Below, piece after piece: positions 33,431 through 40,906 of a stretch of DNA of 64,000 nucleotides (the stretch's first letter is position 1; each line of letters begins with the position of its first letter). The notes below the pieces were generated by a model that saw only the letters and a program-made list of their open reading frames with translations, was not told where the DNA came from and ran no database searches. Origin of the DNA: Gammaproteobacteria bacterium (GTDB taxonomy: Bacteria; Pseudomonadota; Gammaproteobacteria; Burkholderiales; Burkholderiaceae_B). A program made the position numbers and the translations under genes. The stretch is from positions 62,001-126,000 of the forward strand of contig JAHIXK010000005.1 in NCBI GenBank assembly GCA_018815245.1, given 5' to 3'.

Positions 33431-33727
33431 TTAAAAAACCACCTGTGCAGCCCTTTCATTCATGCATTCAAATGCCCCCAATTCAAATTCACGACAAATC
33501 AAAGGCCGGTTTTCATAAATCGAACACATGAAGGTTTCGCGATTTATAGCAGAGCACCAACCATCATCTAAACGCAACATTGTTTCTGCACCCCATTTGT
33601 CGCGTGAAATATGGGCCTCTGGAACACCTGTGTCACTGAGAATCATGACCTCTAGGCGGCAGCAGGAAGCCTGGCAGTTTGCACAGCTGACCGCGACTTT
33701 GGATTCATTTTTGATATGAATAGTCAT
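33431..33727 (-). CDS. YkgJ-like cysteine-cluster protein (integron cassette gene)
   Basis: The product is 98 residues from the ATG at 33727. VSCANCQASCCRLEV and CSIYENRPLICREFELGAFEC give the cysteine pattern of the YkgJ/UPF0153 zinc- or iron-binding family. The 162-codon ORF in the track is rejected because its first part is attC B read in frame. The stop lies 11 bases before attC A, a normal gene-to-attC distance, so it is a cassette gene. Function unknown; such proteins are seen in integron arrays. Confidence 0.7.
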   Translation of the reverse strand: MTIHIKNESKVAVSCANCQASCCRLEVMILSDTGVPEAHISRDKWGAETMLRLDDGWCSAINRETFMCSIYENRPLICREFELGAFECMNERAAQVVF

Positions 33728-33818
33728 GTATGTTGTCAATAAAAATAGATATGTATTTTTGCCAAGTTGACCATATTTAAAATCATCTTGGGTCGTGTTG
33801 GAGCGGCCGAACTTTGAG

Positions 33819-33908
33819 CCATAACGCCGTGTTGAGCGGCGCGGGGCACGAACAGAACCCGAAGGCCGCCGTTGTCTCACCGCGTCCGCCTCGAACACGT
33901 AGTTATGT
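33819..33908 (-). repeat. Integron attC site B
   Basis: On the minus strand the site runs from ACATAAC to GTTATGG (90 bp), with GTGTTCGAGGCGGACGCGG pairing imperfectly with CCGCGCCGCTCAACACGG. The stop codon of the upstream cassette gene falls inside the first box, a classic cassette feature. Confidence 0.78.
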
Positions 33909-34166
33909 TCTTGGGTCATATGAGAATTTTAGAGTCGGCTTCTCACCGGAAGGCTGGTAAGACACCCTTAAGATACGTTTTCCCTTGCACGCACTCTCTA
34001 GACGTAGGAGGAAACGGTTCCTTTCGTGTTCGTTCTCTTCAATTCTCTTGATTGCAACCCGATGAATTTCGAAAGTGCAAAAGGTCCTGCAGTCAACGCG
34101 ATACCAATTTTTTGGGTCAAACTCCGTAACCTGGCAGTCTTTACCGCACGCAATGCAAAGATCCAT
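33903..34166 (-). CDS. Small cassette-encoded protein with cysteine motifs
   Basis: The product is 87 residues: MDLCIACGKDCQVTEF starts with a C-x2-C-x3-C pattern, and CRTFCTFEIHRVAIKRIEE follows, together suggesting a zinc-binding fold. No family recognised. GAGGA lies eight bases before the ATG at 34166, and the gene begins about 25 bases after attC C. The TAA stop is embedded in attC B. These spacings are typical of a mobile integron cassette carrying its own gene with little else. Confidence 0.65.
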   Translation of the reverse strand: MDLCIACGKDCQVTEFDPKNWYRVDCRTFCTFEIHRVAIKRIEENEHERNRFLLRLESACKGKRILRVSYQPSGEKPTLKFSYDPRT

Positions 34167-34187
34167 TTTGCAATCCTCATTTAGAGA

Positions 34188-34245
34188 ACATAACGTTTGA
34201 ATTGAGGGGCGCCGTTAGGCGTCCCGCTTGAATGATGGGTTAGCC
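34188..34245 (-). repeat. Integron attC site C
   Basis: On the minus strand the 58-bp site reads GGCTAAC, then TTCAAGCGGGACGCC, a TAAC loop, GGCGCCCC and finally GTTATGT. The order and length closely parallel the attC of aadA cassettes, which also carries TTCAAGC after the first box. It follows the stop of the next cassette gene by five bases. Confidence 0.85.
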
Positions 34246-34250
34246 ATGCG

Positions 34251-34595
34251 CTACCGACAAATAAAATTTGCAAGGTCACTTTTGCTTGAGCCTGGAACCA
34301 ACTCAAACCACTTAGTTGGATTTTCTTTGATGGATGATGGCGAATCTTCGCTGTAACCCAACTCTCGCATTTTCATAGTTTTGCAATTGGTTTCCGTGAG
34401 CGTATAGCCAACGCTGTCAACACCAACGCGCTTATGCAAAGCGCGCACAATAGCCCTGCTTTTTTTCTTTTCAAGAAGGTAATACTTCCCTTTATCACCT
34501 GCAACGCTGCGTGGAATTGGAATCTCGGATGCTGCTATTGTTGACGAGGTGATTAAAGTGCCAACAAGAAATGCAATAATTTTTTGACTAAGCAT
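34251..34595 (-). CDS. Exported cassette-encoded protein of unknown function
   Basis: The product is 114 residues with a signal peptide (IIAFLVGTLITSSTIAAS). The mature part is polar, with two cysteines (ETNCKTMK and NFICR) able to form a disulfide. No family recognised. GGAGAG lies just before the ATG and a GTTAGCC box 15 bases upstream (34610-34616) looks like the right end of another recombination site. The TAG stop is five bases before attC C. A cassette gene by position. Confidence 0.65.
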   Translation of the reverse strand: MLSQKIIAFLVGTLITSSTIAASEIPIPRSVAGDKGKYYLLEKKKSRAIVRALHKRVGVDSVGYTLTETNCKTMKMRELGYSEDSPSSIKENPTKWFELVPGSSKSDLANFICR

Positions 34596-35008
34596 GTACT
34601 CTCCATTGTGGCTAACTTGATTTATCGAACAATAACGGCGATATCCATTTATCCGAACATCGCGATATATTTCATTAATTTAACCATTTCAAATGTTTGC
34701 CAAGCATTGCATGAACAGGATGAAAAATAAACCCTGGTTATTCGCCACCATATGGCGAGCCTGGAACTCTATTCCGAAGGTCAGTGTCATCATCGACTAC
34801 CGTCTAAGTTTAGAAGTCTGCTTTTGCCAATAATACAGTCGTTTCATCATTCAGTCCCAACGTCCGCTTCGGCCGAAATACCGGCCTTTGCGTTTATTCA
34901 GTCTGCTGTAAATTCAGTCAACAATACGAAGATAAACGCCCCTTTGGACGCCTTACCCAACCCTGTTTAACATAGCAGATGTATGCTGCCGCCGTTGCAG
35001 GAATTGAG
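34596..35008. other. Non-coding region at the head of the cassette array
   Basis: About 410 bases with no convincing gene. Minus-strand GTTAGCC at 34610-34616, preceded by AAATCAA, looks like the crossover box of an attI or degenerate attC, but I cannot pair it with a partner box. The ORF at 34752-34970 and a 40-codon ORF at 34711 show no family features. No integrase gene is present. Confidence 0.4.
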
Positions 35009-35599
35009 CTATTTGCGTGCGAAGGCAAGAAGTGGAGAGATGTCGCTCTGGTCGGCAGCTCGTAGGGCGGCCAGATATTCGGCCCGCATTTCGCTCTGGC
35101 TCACAAGGGAAGCATGTCCACCGTTGCCCCATGTAAAAGGTTCCAACCCCATCTTCTGGAGCGGAAGGTCAGCGATCAAACGACAGCACCTTCCATTGCC
35201 ATTTGGAAACGGGTGGGTAAGCACAAGCTGGTGATGAAACCGTGCCGCCAGCTCATCCGGGGGCATGGCATTGTGTTCGACCTGATACTTGGTGTTCTCC
35301 AGTGAGTTCCGGACGCGCGTAGAAACCTGACGCCAATCGCAGCCGATATTCTTGTCGCTCTTGCGGTACGTGCCGGCCCATGTCCATGTATCGCTGAACA
35401 TCCGCTTATGCAGCTTGCGCAGGAACACATCATCCAGGATGTCCTGCTTGAGCTGGCGCTGAGCCCATCGGGCGCCCTTGATGATATTGAGCTGCTCCCA
35501 TTCATTGAGCTCGCTCTGCGTCGAAATGTGCTTGGGCTTCAGGCCCTCTTTTTCATCCGGATCGAGCGGGGTCTGCCCGGGCTGATACGTGAGTTCCAT
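35009..35599 (-). CDS. Fic domain protein, mobile mystery protein B
   Basis: The product is about 196 residues. The Fic motif HPFPNGNGRCCR is complete (HPFx2GNGRx2R), so the enzyme should transfer AMP or a similar group to a target hydroxyl. WEQLNIIKGARWAQRQ, TWTWAGTYRKSDKNIG and GNGGHASL match mobile mystery protein B, always paired with the XRE protein encoded just before it. The ATG at 35599 overlaps that stop by one base (TGATG), making it a better start than GTG 35605. The pair behaves like a toxin-antitoxin-type module often found on mobile DNA. No inhibitory (S/T)xxxE(G/N) helix was confirmed. Confidence 0.9.
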   Translation of the reverse strand: MELTYQPGQTPLDPDEKEGLKPKHISTQSELNEWEQLNIIKGARWAQRQLKQDILDDVFLRKLHKRMFSDTWTWAGTYRKSDKNIGCDWRQVSTRVRNSLENTKYQVEHNAMPPDELAARFHHQLVLTHPFPNGNGRCCRLIADLPLQKMGLEPFTWGNGGHASLVSQSEMRAEYLAALRAADQSDISPLLAFARK

Positions 35600-36057
35600 C
35601 ACCACAACTCGCGCCAGTTGCCGTCGAGCAGCTCTTTCGCCATGAGCTCCAACTGCATCTGCTGCGCCTTGCTGCCAACGGCTTGGTCCTCAAGCGACAT
35701 GGTATGCGCCACGGGGAGCATTTGCTTTCGAGCCACGATCTTCGCTTGGCCCTTCAACTTGACCTCCAGGGATGTTTTCGGCACGAAGACATAGTGAAGC
35801 TCGCAATCCAACGCGGCGGCAACCTTGCGCAAAGAGGCTAGCGTAATACTGTCGTCGGCCTCGCTCTTCTCAAGTTTGTGCACCGTAGAGTTTCTTACAC
35901 CAAGGCGTCGAGCAAGCGCCACAGCAGTCATACCAAGGGCCTCCCGGACGGTCTGTATCCAGCCGTTGGGCGGCCGCGGGGGAAAGGTTTTCTTAAGTAC
36001 GGGTTTCAGCTGCTTGTCAGTCTGACGAAGCTGCAGCCAGCGGTAGGAATTGTCCAC
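35599..36057 (-). CDS. XRE family regulator, mobile mystery protein A
   Basis: The product is 152 residues. A helix-turn-helix lies at LGMTAVALARRLGVRNSTVHKLEKSEADDSITLASLRKVAAALDCELHYVFVPK, with an N-terminal GWIQTVREAL segment, as in mobile mystery protein A. It probably represses its own promoter and may restrain the Fic protein. Three evenly spaced palindromic boxes lie directly upstream (36063-36144). GC-richer than the cassettes to its left, so it may have arrived separately. Confidence 0.88.
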   Translation of the reverse strand: MDNSYRWLQLRQTDKQLKPVLKKTFPPRPPNGWIQTVREALGMTAVALARRLGVRNSTVHKLEKSEADDSITLASLRKVAAALDCELHYVFVPKTSLEVKLKGQAKIVARKQMLPVAHTMSLEDQAVGSKAQQMQLELMAKELLDGNWRELW

Positions 36058-36062
36058 AATAA

Positions 36063-36144
36063 TATCCCCTCAGGGCGATATAAGGAATTATATATTATCC
36101 TTATAGGGATAAATATACAATGCAAAAATATCGCCAAAGGGATA
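36063..36144. promoter_or_regulatory. Three phased operator boxes upstream of mobile mystery A
   Basis: TATCCCCTCAGGGCGATA, TATCCTTATAGGGATA and TATCGCCAAAGGGATA are imperfect palindromes centred at about 36071, 36103 and 36136. The spacing of 32-33 bp is three helical turns, placing all boxes on one face of the helix. They are the likely binding sites of the XRE protein. Confidence 0.65.
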
Positions 36145-36249
36145 CTTTCAGGAATACCAAATAGCAACAGGCGCGGCAAAAACCCTGCTCAAAGTTGCAG
36201 TTACTCACCCGGAAGTTCTGGGTGAACTTGGTACTTAACCGACTCGGCT

Positions 36250-36280
36250 CATGTTAAAGAAAACGCATTTTTTTAACATG
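36250..36280. promoter_or_regulatory. Inverted repeat in the gap before the DUF6795 genes
   Basis: CATGTTAAA, 13 bases, TTTAACATG is a perfect 9-bp inverted repeat. It lies in the 330-base gap 36058-36387, which otherwise holds the XRE operators and shorter inverted repeats (TCACCC/GGGTGA near 36207) and no gene. It may be a terminator or operator. Confidence 0.4.
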
Positions 36281-36387
36281 ATGAGAATTTCACGTTAAAG
36301 ATGTCGATGTTCTTCAGCATGAGGTAGCAGTCTTTTTGGGTCGATCAATTCACCAACCCTTTCGAGTGAACCGAATCAGCGGCTTCT

Positions 36388-36822
36388 TTGACCATTCAAT
36401 CCCCTCTGCTACTCAGCGGTCAATTGCTTGATCAAGGGAAGCCAGTAGTCGGGGCAAAAGTGGTTCGAGTGCTCTCTTGGAATATGGACGCCGAGCCACG
36501 CACCGAAATTACCTTTACGAGTGAGCACGGTCATTTTCAGTTTCCCGAAGTAAGGGGTGCTGCTGAATTTGGATTTTTGGCCAAATTGTTTCATGTGCCA
36601 GTCGTGTTGATTGATATGAATTTGATTGAAGGGCAGTCCTCAACCTCGCTGTTTTCAAGCGGCAGAAATTCATATGGCCAAGCCGTTGAAACGGGTTTTG
36701 AGAAGACTAATTTGAGCTGCGATCTAAAAGACCGACAAATGTTTGAGGATGTTTTACCAATCATTGGTTGCAAGGTGGAGCAATCTAATCATTTGTGGTT
36801 ACTCAACTGGGTCGCTTCTTGA
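36388..36822 (+). pseudogene. DUF6795-like gene lacking its signal peptide
   Basis: The 144-codon ORF reads SGQLLDQGKPVVGAKVVRVLSWNMDAEPRTE and FQFPEVRGAAEFGFLAKLFHVP, very close to the next gene, then diverges in its C-terminal half. It can only start at a weak TTG; a stop codon seven codons earlier rules out the signal peptide its neighbour has. I read it as a 5'-truncated copy, perhaps an old immunity gene. If expressed it would stay in the cytoplasm. Confidence 0.55.
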
Positions 36823-36880
36823 CCGCTTGCCATGGTCTGTTAGTCTAGCCCTTCCCATTCATACAAAGCACCCTAGCCGC

Positions 36881-37396
36881 ATGCAATCATTTTTTTGCCG
36901 GTCAATTTCCTTCTCCTGCTTTTTCTTATTCTTTTTCTTTTCCCAAGGAGCGCAGGCCGTGTGGCAAGACAACCTGATTCTTTCCTCGGCTGTCGAGGGG
37001 CAAATACTTGACCACGGTAAACCGGTTGCGGGGCAGAAAGTTATTCGCACTTTGCACTGGAATATGGAAGCCGAGCCTCGAACCGAGACAACGACTACAA
37101 ACAAAGATGGTCGATTCCAGTTCCCTGAGGTGCGCGGTGCTGCGGAGTTCGGATTCTTGGCAAAGTTGTTTCATGTTCCCACTGTAAGTATTCGTGTCTA
37201 TGTTCCAGTAAAGGAACGTGAGTACATGGCCTACGCAACATCTAGAAATTCATACAAGGCAAATGCTGAAACTGGGCTTCCTTTGATTCGACTTAAGTGT
37301 GATCTGAAAAACCAAGAAATGTTTAACGGTAGATTGCCAATTATTAACTGTGAAGTAGAAGAATCAGAAGAAAGGAAGAATCTGAAATATGACTAA
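36881..37396 (+). CDS. Exported DUF6795-like protein, likely lipase immunity protein
   Basis: The product is 171 residues with a very hydrophobic, Phe-rich signal peptide (SFSCFFLFFFFSQGAQA). The mature domain (EGQILDHGKPVAGQKVIRTLHWNMEAEPRTE, FQFPEVRGAAEFGFLAKLFHVP) is a beta-rich, carboxypeptidase-regulatory-like fold that I place in DUF6795 from memory. Two cysteines near the end (KCDLK and INCEVE) may pair. It overlaps the lipase start by eight bases. A periplasmic partner translated with a signal-less lipase fits an immunity protein for a T6SS phospholipase effector. Confidence 0.65.
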   Translation: MQSFFCRSISFSCFFLFFFFSQGAQAVWQDNLILSSAVEGQILDHGKPVAGQKVIRTLHWNMEAEPRTETTTTNKDGRFQFPEVRGAAEFGFLAKLFHVPTVSIRVYVPVKEREYMAYATSRNSYKANAETGLPLIRLKCDLKNQEMFNGRLPIINCEVEESEERKNLKYD

Positions 37397-38618
37397 TTTA
37401 CTTCTACAGCCCAAATATGTTCATTCACTTTCAGATTTTGTTTATGAAGCAGACATGGTTTTCCGCAGGATAAAAACCGCAAATCCAAAAGAGAGTATTT
37501 CTCAGGTCTCCCTGTTTACCTCAGACGAACTGAGTCAGGTAGCAAAAAGGCGGAAGCTAGCCCTTCAAGAAAGTGGCTTCGGCACCCTCGCCGGAAGATC
37601 CGGCCTCTTCAACATCGACCTGCTCAGCGGTTTCGGTTTCGTCGCCCACGGCACAGGCAGCCGCGCCAATGAACTGGTGCTTGTTACACGCGGTACCAAC
37701 TTTGCGCACAACAAGTTCGACCTTGGCACCAATGCGAACATTGGTTATGGCATCGGCCCGCGTGGCAATGTGATTCACCGTGGCTTTCTGAAAACCTTCA
37801 AAAGCTATCAAAGCCAGTTGGTGGATTTTGTGTCGCAAGGCGGCGCAAAGCGACCAAGTACCATTCACTGCATGGGGCACAGCTTGGGCGGTGCCTTGGC
37901 CAATTTGAATGCGTGCATGTTGCGCGATGCGGGCTTCAATGTGTGCCTGTACACCATCGGTGCGCCGCGTGTGGGTATTGTTAGTTATGCGCAAGACATG
38001 GCCCGGCAAATTGCGCCCGGCCAAATTCGGCGCATTGCCAACCCGTGCGACCCAGTGCCCATGGTGCCGGTGTTTCCCTATGCCCATGCATCAAATGGCG
38101 CTTCGGAATTGATTGTTCAGCACGGTCAGAAAGTGGGTATCGATGCGCATTTGCTGCACAGTGGCTATTCCAAAATGGCCCACAGCAGCAGTTGGAGTGA
38201 TTTCGCGCCCATGCCGAATGTTTTGCAAAGCCACGCCGACCTGGCCAGAGACTTTGCCCGAATTGGCGGTGGCAGCATGTTCAACACCCAGTTGCTGGAT
38301 TTGATCGGCAAGTTGACCAAGCGCGTATTGCTCGACATGGGCTATGTCGCCTTGGTAACCACGCAAGGCGCACTGAGCATGGCATTTACGGCGGTTGATT
38401 TGCTGGCTGAAGTGCTGGCGAAAGCGGCCAACGCAAGCAAACTTTTAGCCGACGATGTGTTCACCATTGTGAATTCGATTCTTGATTTCATGGGGCGTGC
38501 ACCCATGAACGGTGCTGCAATGACAGCTCAAACTTTGCACTGGGTTCTTAATCAGTTCAGCACGGAAATGGCTGGGCGTGCGCAGCAGGCCATGTTGAAG
38601 GCGCAGAAGTCGGTCTAA
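37389..38618 (+). CDS. Class 3 lipase, likely T6SS effector
   Basis: The product is 409 residues without signal peptide. It has the alpha/beta-hydrolase class 3 lipase core: VLVTRGTNFAHNKFDLGTNANIGYG, the nucleophile elbow MGHSLGGALANL, then NPCDPVPMVP with the acid and a later His region. Class 3 lipases with an exported partner gene are common T6SS effectors that attack phospholipids of competing bacteria, and a T6SS cluster lies at 60.5 kb. AAAGGA precedes the ATG. The first ~170 bases are AT-rich like the DUF6795 genes, while the rest has core-like base use, suggesting recombination within the gene. Confidence 0.85.
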   Translation: MTNLLLQPKYVHSLSDFVYEADMVFRRIKTANPKESISQVSLFTSDELSQVAKRRKLALQESGFGTLAGRSGLFNIDLLSGFGFVAHGTGSRANELVLVTRGTNFAHNKFDLGTNANIGYGIGPRGNVIHRGFLKTFKSYQSQLVDFVSQGGAKRPSTIHCMGHSLGGALANLNACMLRDAGFNVCLYTIGAPRVGIVSYAQDMARQIAPGQIRRIANPCDPVPMVPVFPYAHASNGASELIVQHGQKVGIDAHLLHSGYSKMAHSSSWSDFAPMPNVLQSHADLARDFARIGGGSMFNTQLLDLIGKLTKRVLLDMGYVALVTTQGALSMAFTAVDLLAEVLAKAANASKLLADDVFTIVNSILDFMGRAPMNGAAMTAQTLHWVLNQFSTEMAGRAQQAMLKAQKSV

Positions 38619-38768
38619 GTGTTTCGACGCGAAGTAAACCTGTTTCAGGCGACTTGTAAAAAAGTGCAAAAGAAAACCCTTGCTATCCCTTCCGCACCCT
38701 TCAGTCGCCTTCGCGAAAGGTATCCTCATCAAGAATATTCAAAATAGAGCGCCAATTGTTCTATTCAA

Positions 38769-39794
38769 TCACCCCCGCTCAACCCCCCAATACAACACCC
38801 ACCCCGCCGCAACGCTCAATGCCCAGGTCAGCACAAACGCCATCAGCATTTCTGCAAACCCTGCCAAACCCAAGGCAATTACCACCGAACTTGCAAACAC
38901 GGCAATGCCGTAGTGAATCAAAAACACGGAATACGAAATATCGCCCAGCCAGCGCACTGGGCCTTGAACAATCAAGGCGACAAAGCGCTCTATACGCGCG
39001 CTGTTTATCAACAGCAAGGCAGTTGCACCTGTTAGCAGCAGCCTTTCGCGCCATTCAATCGACAAAGCAATGCCAAGCACGCCCAAAATCATTACGCTGC
39101 CCCAAACTACCTTGCCTTCGCGCTGTGCCCAATGCGCCAAAACGCCCAAGCCGTAGGCCCCGAAAAAGTACCAGGCCCATTCGTCGTGTTCGGCATTTCT
39201 GTTCCACACCAGCAGCGATGCAACTGCCATGGCGCAGGCCAGCAGCAACAGGGCATGCGCGGGCTTGATCCAGCGATCCGATTGTTGGCCCAATCGCTGA
39301 CTCAGCCACCCCAGCAACACCAGCACCGCATACAGTTGCAGGTCAATGGCCACGTACCAAACCCCGGCCGACAAGGCTTCCACTTCCACAATGTCGTGCA
39401 GCAAAAAAACATGGGCCAGCAGTTGCGTAACGCTGGGCAAATCAGCAATTTCATCATGAACCGCAATTTTGCTGCCCAACCAGCCCAGCAGCACTGCAAC
39501 TGCAATGGCAACCCAGAACGGTTTGGCCAGGCGCAGAAAGCGTTTTTTGAATAGGGGCCATACAGCTACTTTCCGGCCTTTTTTCAGCATATTGAACAGC
39601 GATTGCGCGGTCAGAAAGCCGCCAATCACCAGAAAAATTTGCACCACGTAGCGGCCCTCAATGGCAATAAAACCAAGCAAGTCGGGCCACTTTGCTTGCA
39701 GAACAGGTGACATGGGTGTGTACAGCAGCAAGTGGTGAATCACAATGATTTGCGATGCAAATACTTTCAGCAGGTCGATGGTGGAATTGCGCAC
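38769..39794 (-). CDS. Acyltransferase 3 family membrane protein
   Basis: The product has about ten membrane helices. RNSTIDLLKVFASQIIVIHHLLLY is the family start with a His expected in catalysis, and ISYSVFLIHYGIAVFA is typical near the end. Such proteins O-acylate sugars of lipopolysaccharide, peptidoglycan or exopolysaccharide. The start is uncertain: GTG 39794 (about 341 residues) fits the family, TTG 39881 is the track start, and neither has a clear ribosome site. It is divergent from the HPP gene. Confidence 0.8.
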   Translation of the reverse strand: MRNSTIDLLKVFASQIIVIHHLLLYTPMSPVLQAKWPDLLGFIAIEGRYVVQIFLVIGGFLTAQSLFNMLKKGRKVAVWPLFKKRFLRLAKPFWVAIAVAVLLGWLGSKIAVHDEIADLPSVTQLLAHVFLLHDIVEVEALSAGVWYVAIDLQLYAVLVLLGWLSQRLGQQSDRWIKPAHALLLLACAMAVASLLVWNRNAEHDEWAWYFFGAYGLGVLAHWAQREGKVVWGSVMILGVLGIALSIEWRERLLLTGATALLLINSARIERFVALIVQGPVRWLGDISYSVFLIHYGIAVFASSVVIALGLAGFAEMLMAFVLTWALSVAAGWVLYWGVERG

Positions 39795-39916
39795 AGTGCG
39801 AACGGCATGGGTTGGCAAGCTGGCAGTATACGACTGGAAGCAGGTCCCCCGGGCTATTTTCAAGCCGTGGTTTTGCACCAACTTGGTGCCGAAACAGGGC
39901 GTACCGGCGTATTATC

Positions 39917-40906
39917 ATGCGGATGAAACTGTCCATCCGTGCCTTGCGCGCCCTGTCGGTGTCGCGGTCCATTCTTGGCTTCGAGTCCAATTCAACCAGC
40001 CCCCGCGAGAAAGCGATTTCAGGGTTGGGTGCCTTTCTGGGCATTTTGATGGTGTGTTGGGTGTCCAGTTTTGTGGTGCAGGGCACCGATGCAGTTTTGG
40101 TGGTTGCGTCCATGGGGGCCACGGCGGTGTTGTTGTTCGCGGTGCCACACGGCACTTTGTCGCAGCCTTGGGCGTTGATGGGTGGGCATTTTGTGTCGGC
40201 ACTCATTGGTGTAACTTGCGCGCGCTATGTGCCCGATCAATTTCTGGCGGCGTCACTGGCAGTGGGTTTGTCGGTGGCAGTCATGTACTGGGCCAACTGT
40301 ATTCACCCACCCGGCGGGGCCACCGCGCTAACCGCTGTGCTGGGTGGCGAGTCGATTTCAAACCTGGGTTATTGGTACATGATCAACCCGGTGTTGTTGA
40401 ATACGCTGGCCATTTTGTTTGTGGCGGTCAGTTTCAATGCGTTGTTCTCCTGGCGGCGATACCCCAATCATTTTGCGCGCAAGCAGAAAAAACCGGTAGA
40501 GGCTTTGTCCGAAACTGGTGCCAGCCTGACGCACGAAGATTTCGCAGCGGCCATTGCCCGCATGGATTCATATGTGGACGTAAGTGCCGATGTGCTGGCT
40601 GAACTGTTTGAGTACGCCACCAAGCATGCCGACGAGCAAAGCACCCACCCGCAAAACCTGACAGTGGGTTCGTTTTACAGCAATGGGCAAGTGGGTTACC
40701 GCTGGTGTGTGCGGGAGTTGCTCGACATGTCGCTGACCATGCCCTACAAGGGCGAAGCTGGGCAGCAGGTGATTTTCAAGAATGTGGCTGGCGCTGGTTT
40801 GTATGAAACAGGCTTGAGCAATGTAGAGGCCTTCAAGCGTTGGGCCCGCTATGAAGTGGTGCTGCAAGATGGCCGCTGGTTGCCAGTGAAGGCGGCCACA
40901 CATTAA
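39917..40906 (+). CDS. HPP family membrane protein
   Basis: The product is about 329 residues. The first ~170 carry four membrane helices with the family motif CIHPPGGATALTAVLGG; HPP proteins have been linked with nitrite transport in chloroplasts. The C-terminal ~150 residues are soluble and end in a domain (YATKHADEQSTHPQNLTVGSFYSNGQVGYRW) I cannot assign. The ATG at 39917 begins MRMKLSIRALRAL; upstream sequence in the track ORF overlaps the divergent gene. Its last four bases overlap the convergent hydrolase gene. Confidence 0.82.
   Translation: MRMKLSIRALRALSVSRSILGFESNSTSPREKAISGLGAFLGILMVCWVSSFVVQGTDAVLVVASMGATAVLLFAVPHGTLSQPWALMGGHFVSALIGVTCARYVPDQFLAASLAVGLSVAVMYWANCIHPPGGATALTAVLGGESISNLGYWYMINPVLLNTLAILFVAVSFNALFSWRRYPNHFARKQKKPVEALSETGASLTHEDFAAAIARMDSYVDVSADVLAELFEYATKHADEQSTHPQNLTVGSFYSNGQVGYRWCVRELLDMSLTMPYKGEAGQQVIFKNVAGAGLYETGLSNVEAFKRWARYEVVLQDGRWLPVKAATH

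Noticed and set aside
33431-33919. 162-codon ORF as given in the track
   Set aside because: The first 64 codons run through attC B and the cassette leader. The YkgJ-like domain begins at the ATG at 33727.
34752-34970. 72-codon ORF in the non-coding stretch
   Set aside because: No ribosome site, low-complexity composition and no family; a 40-codon ORF at 34711 was rejected for the same reasons.
39825-39835. GTATAC near the acyltransferase start as another site of the malonate regulator
   Set aside because: Only the 6-base core matches; such a match is expected by chance in a window this long.
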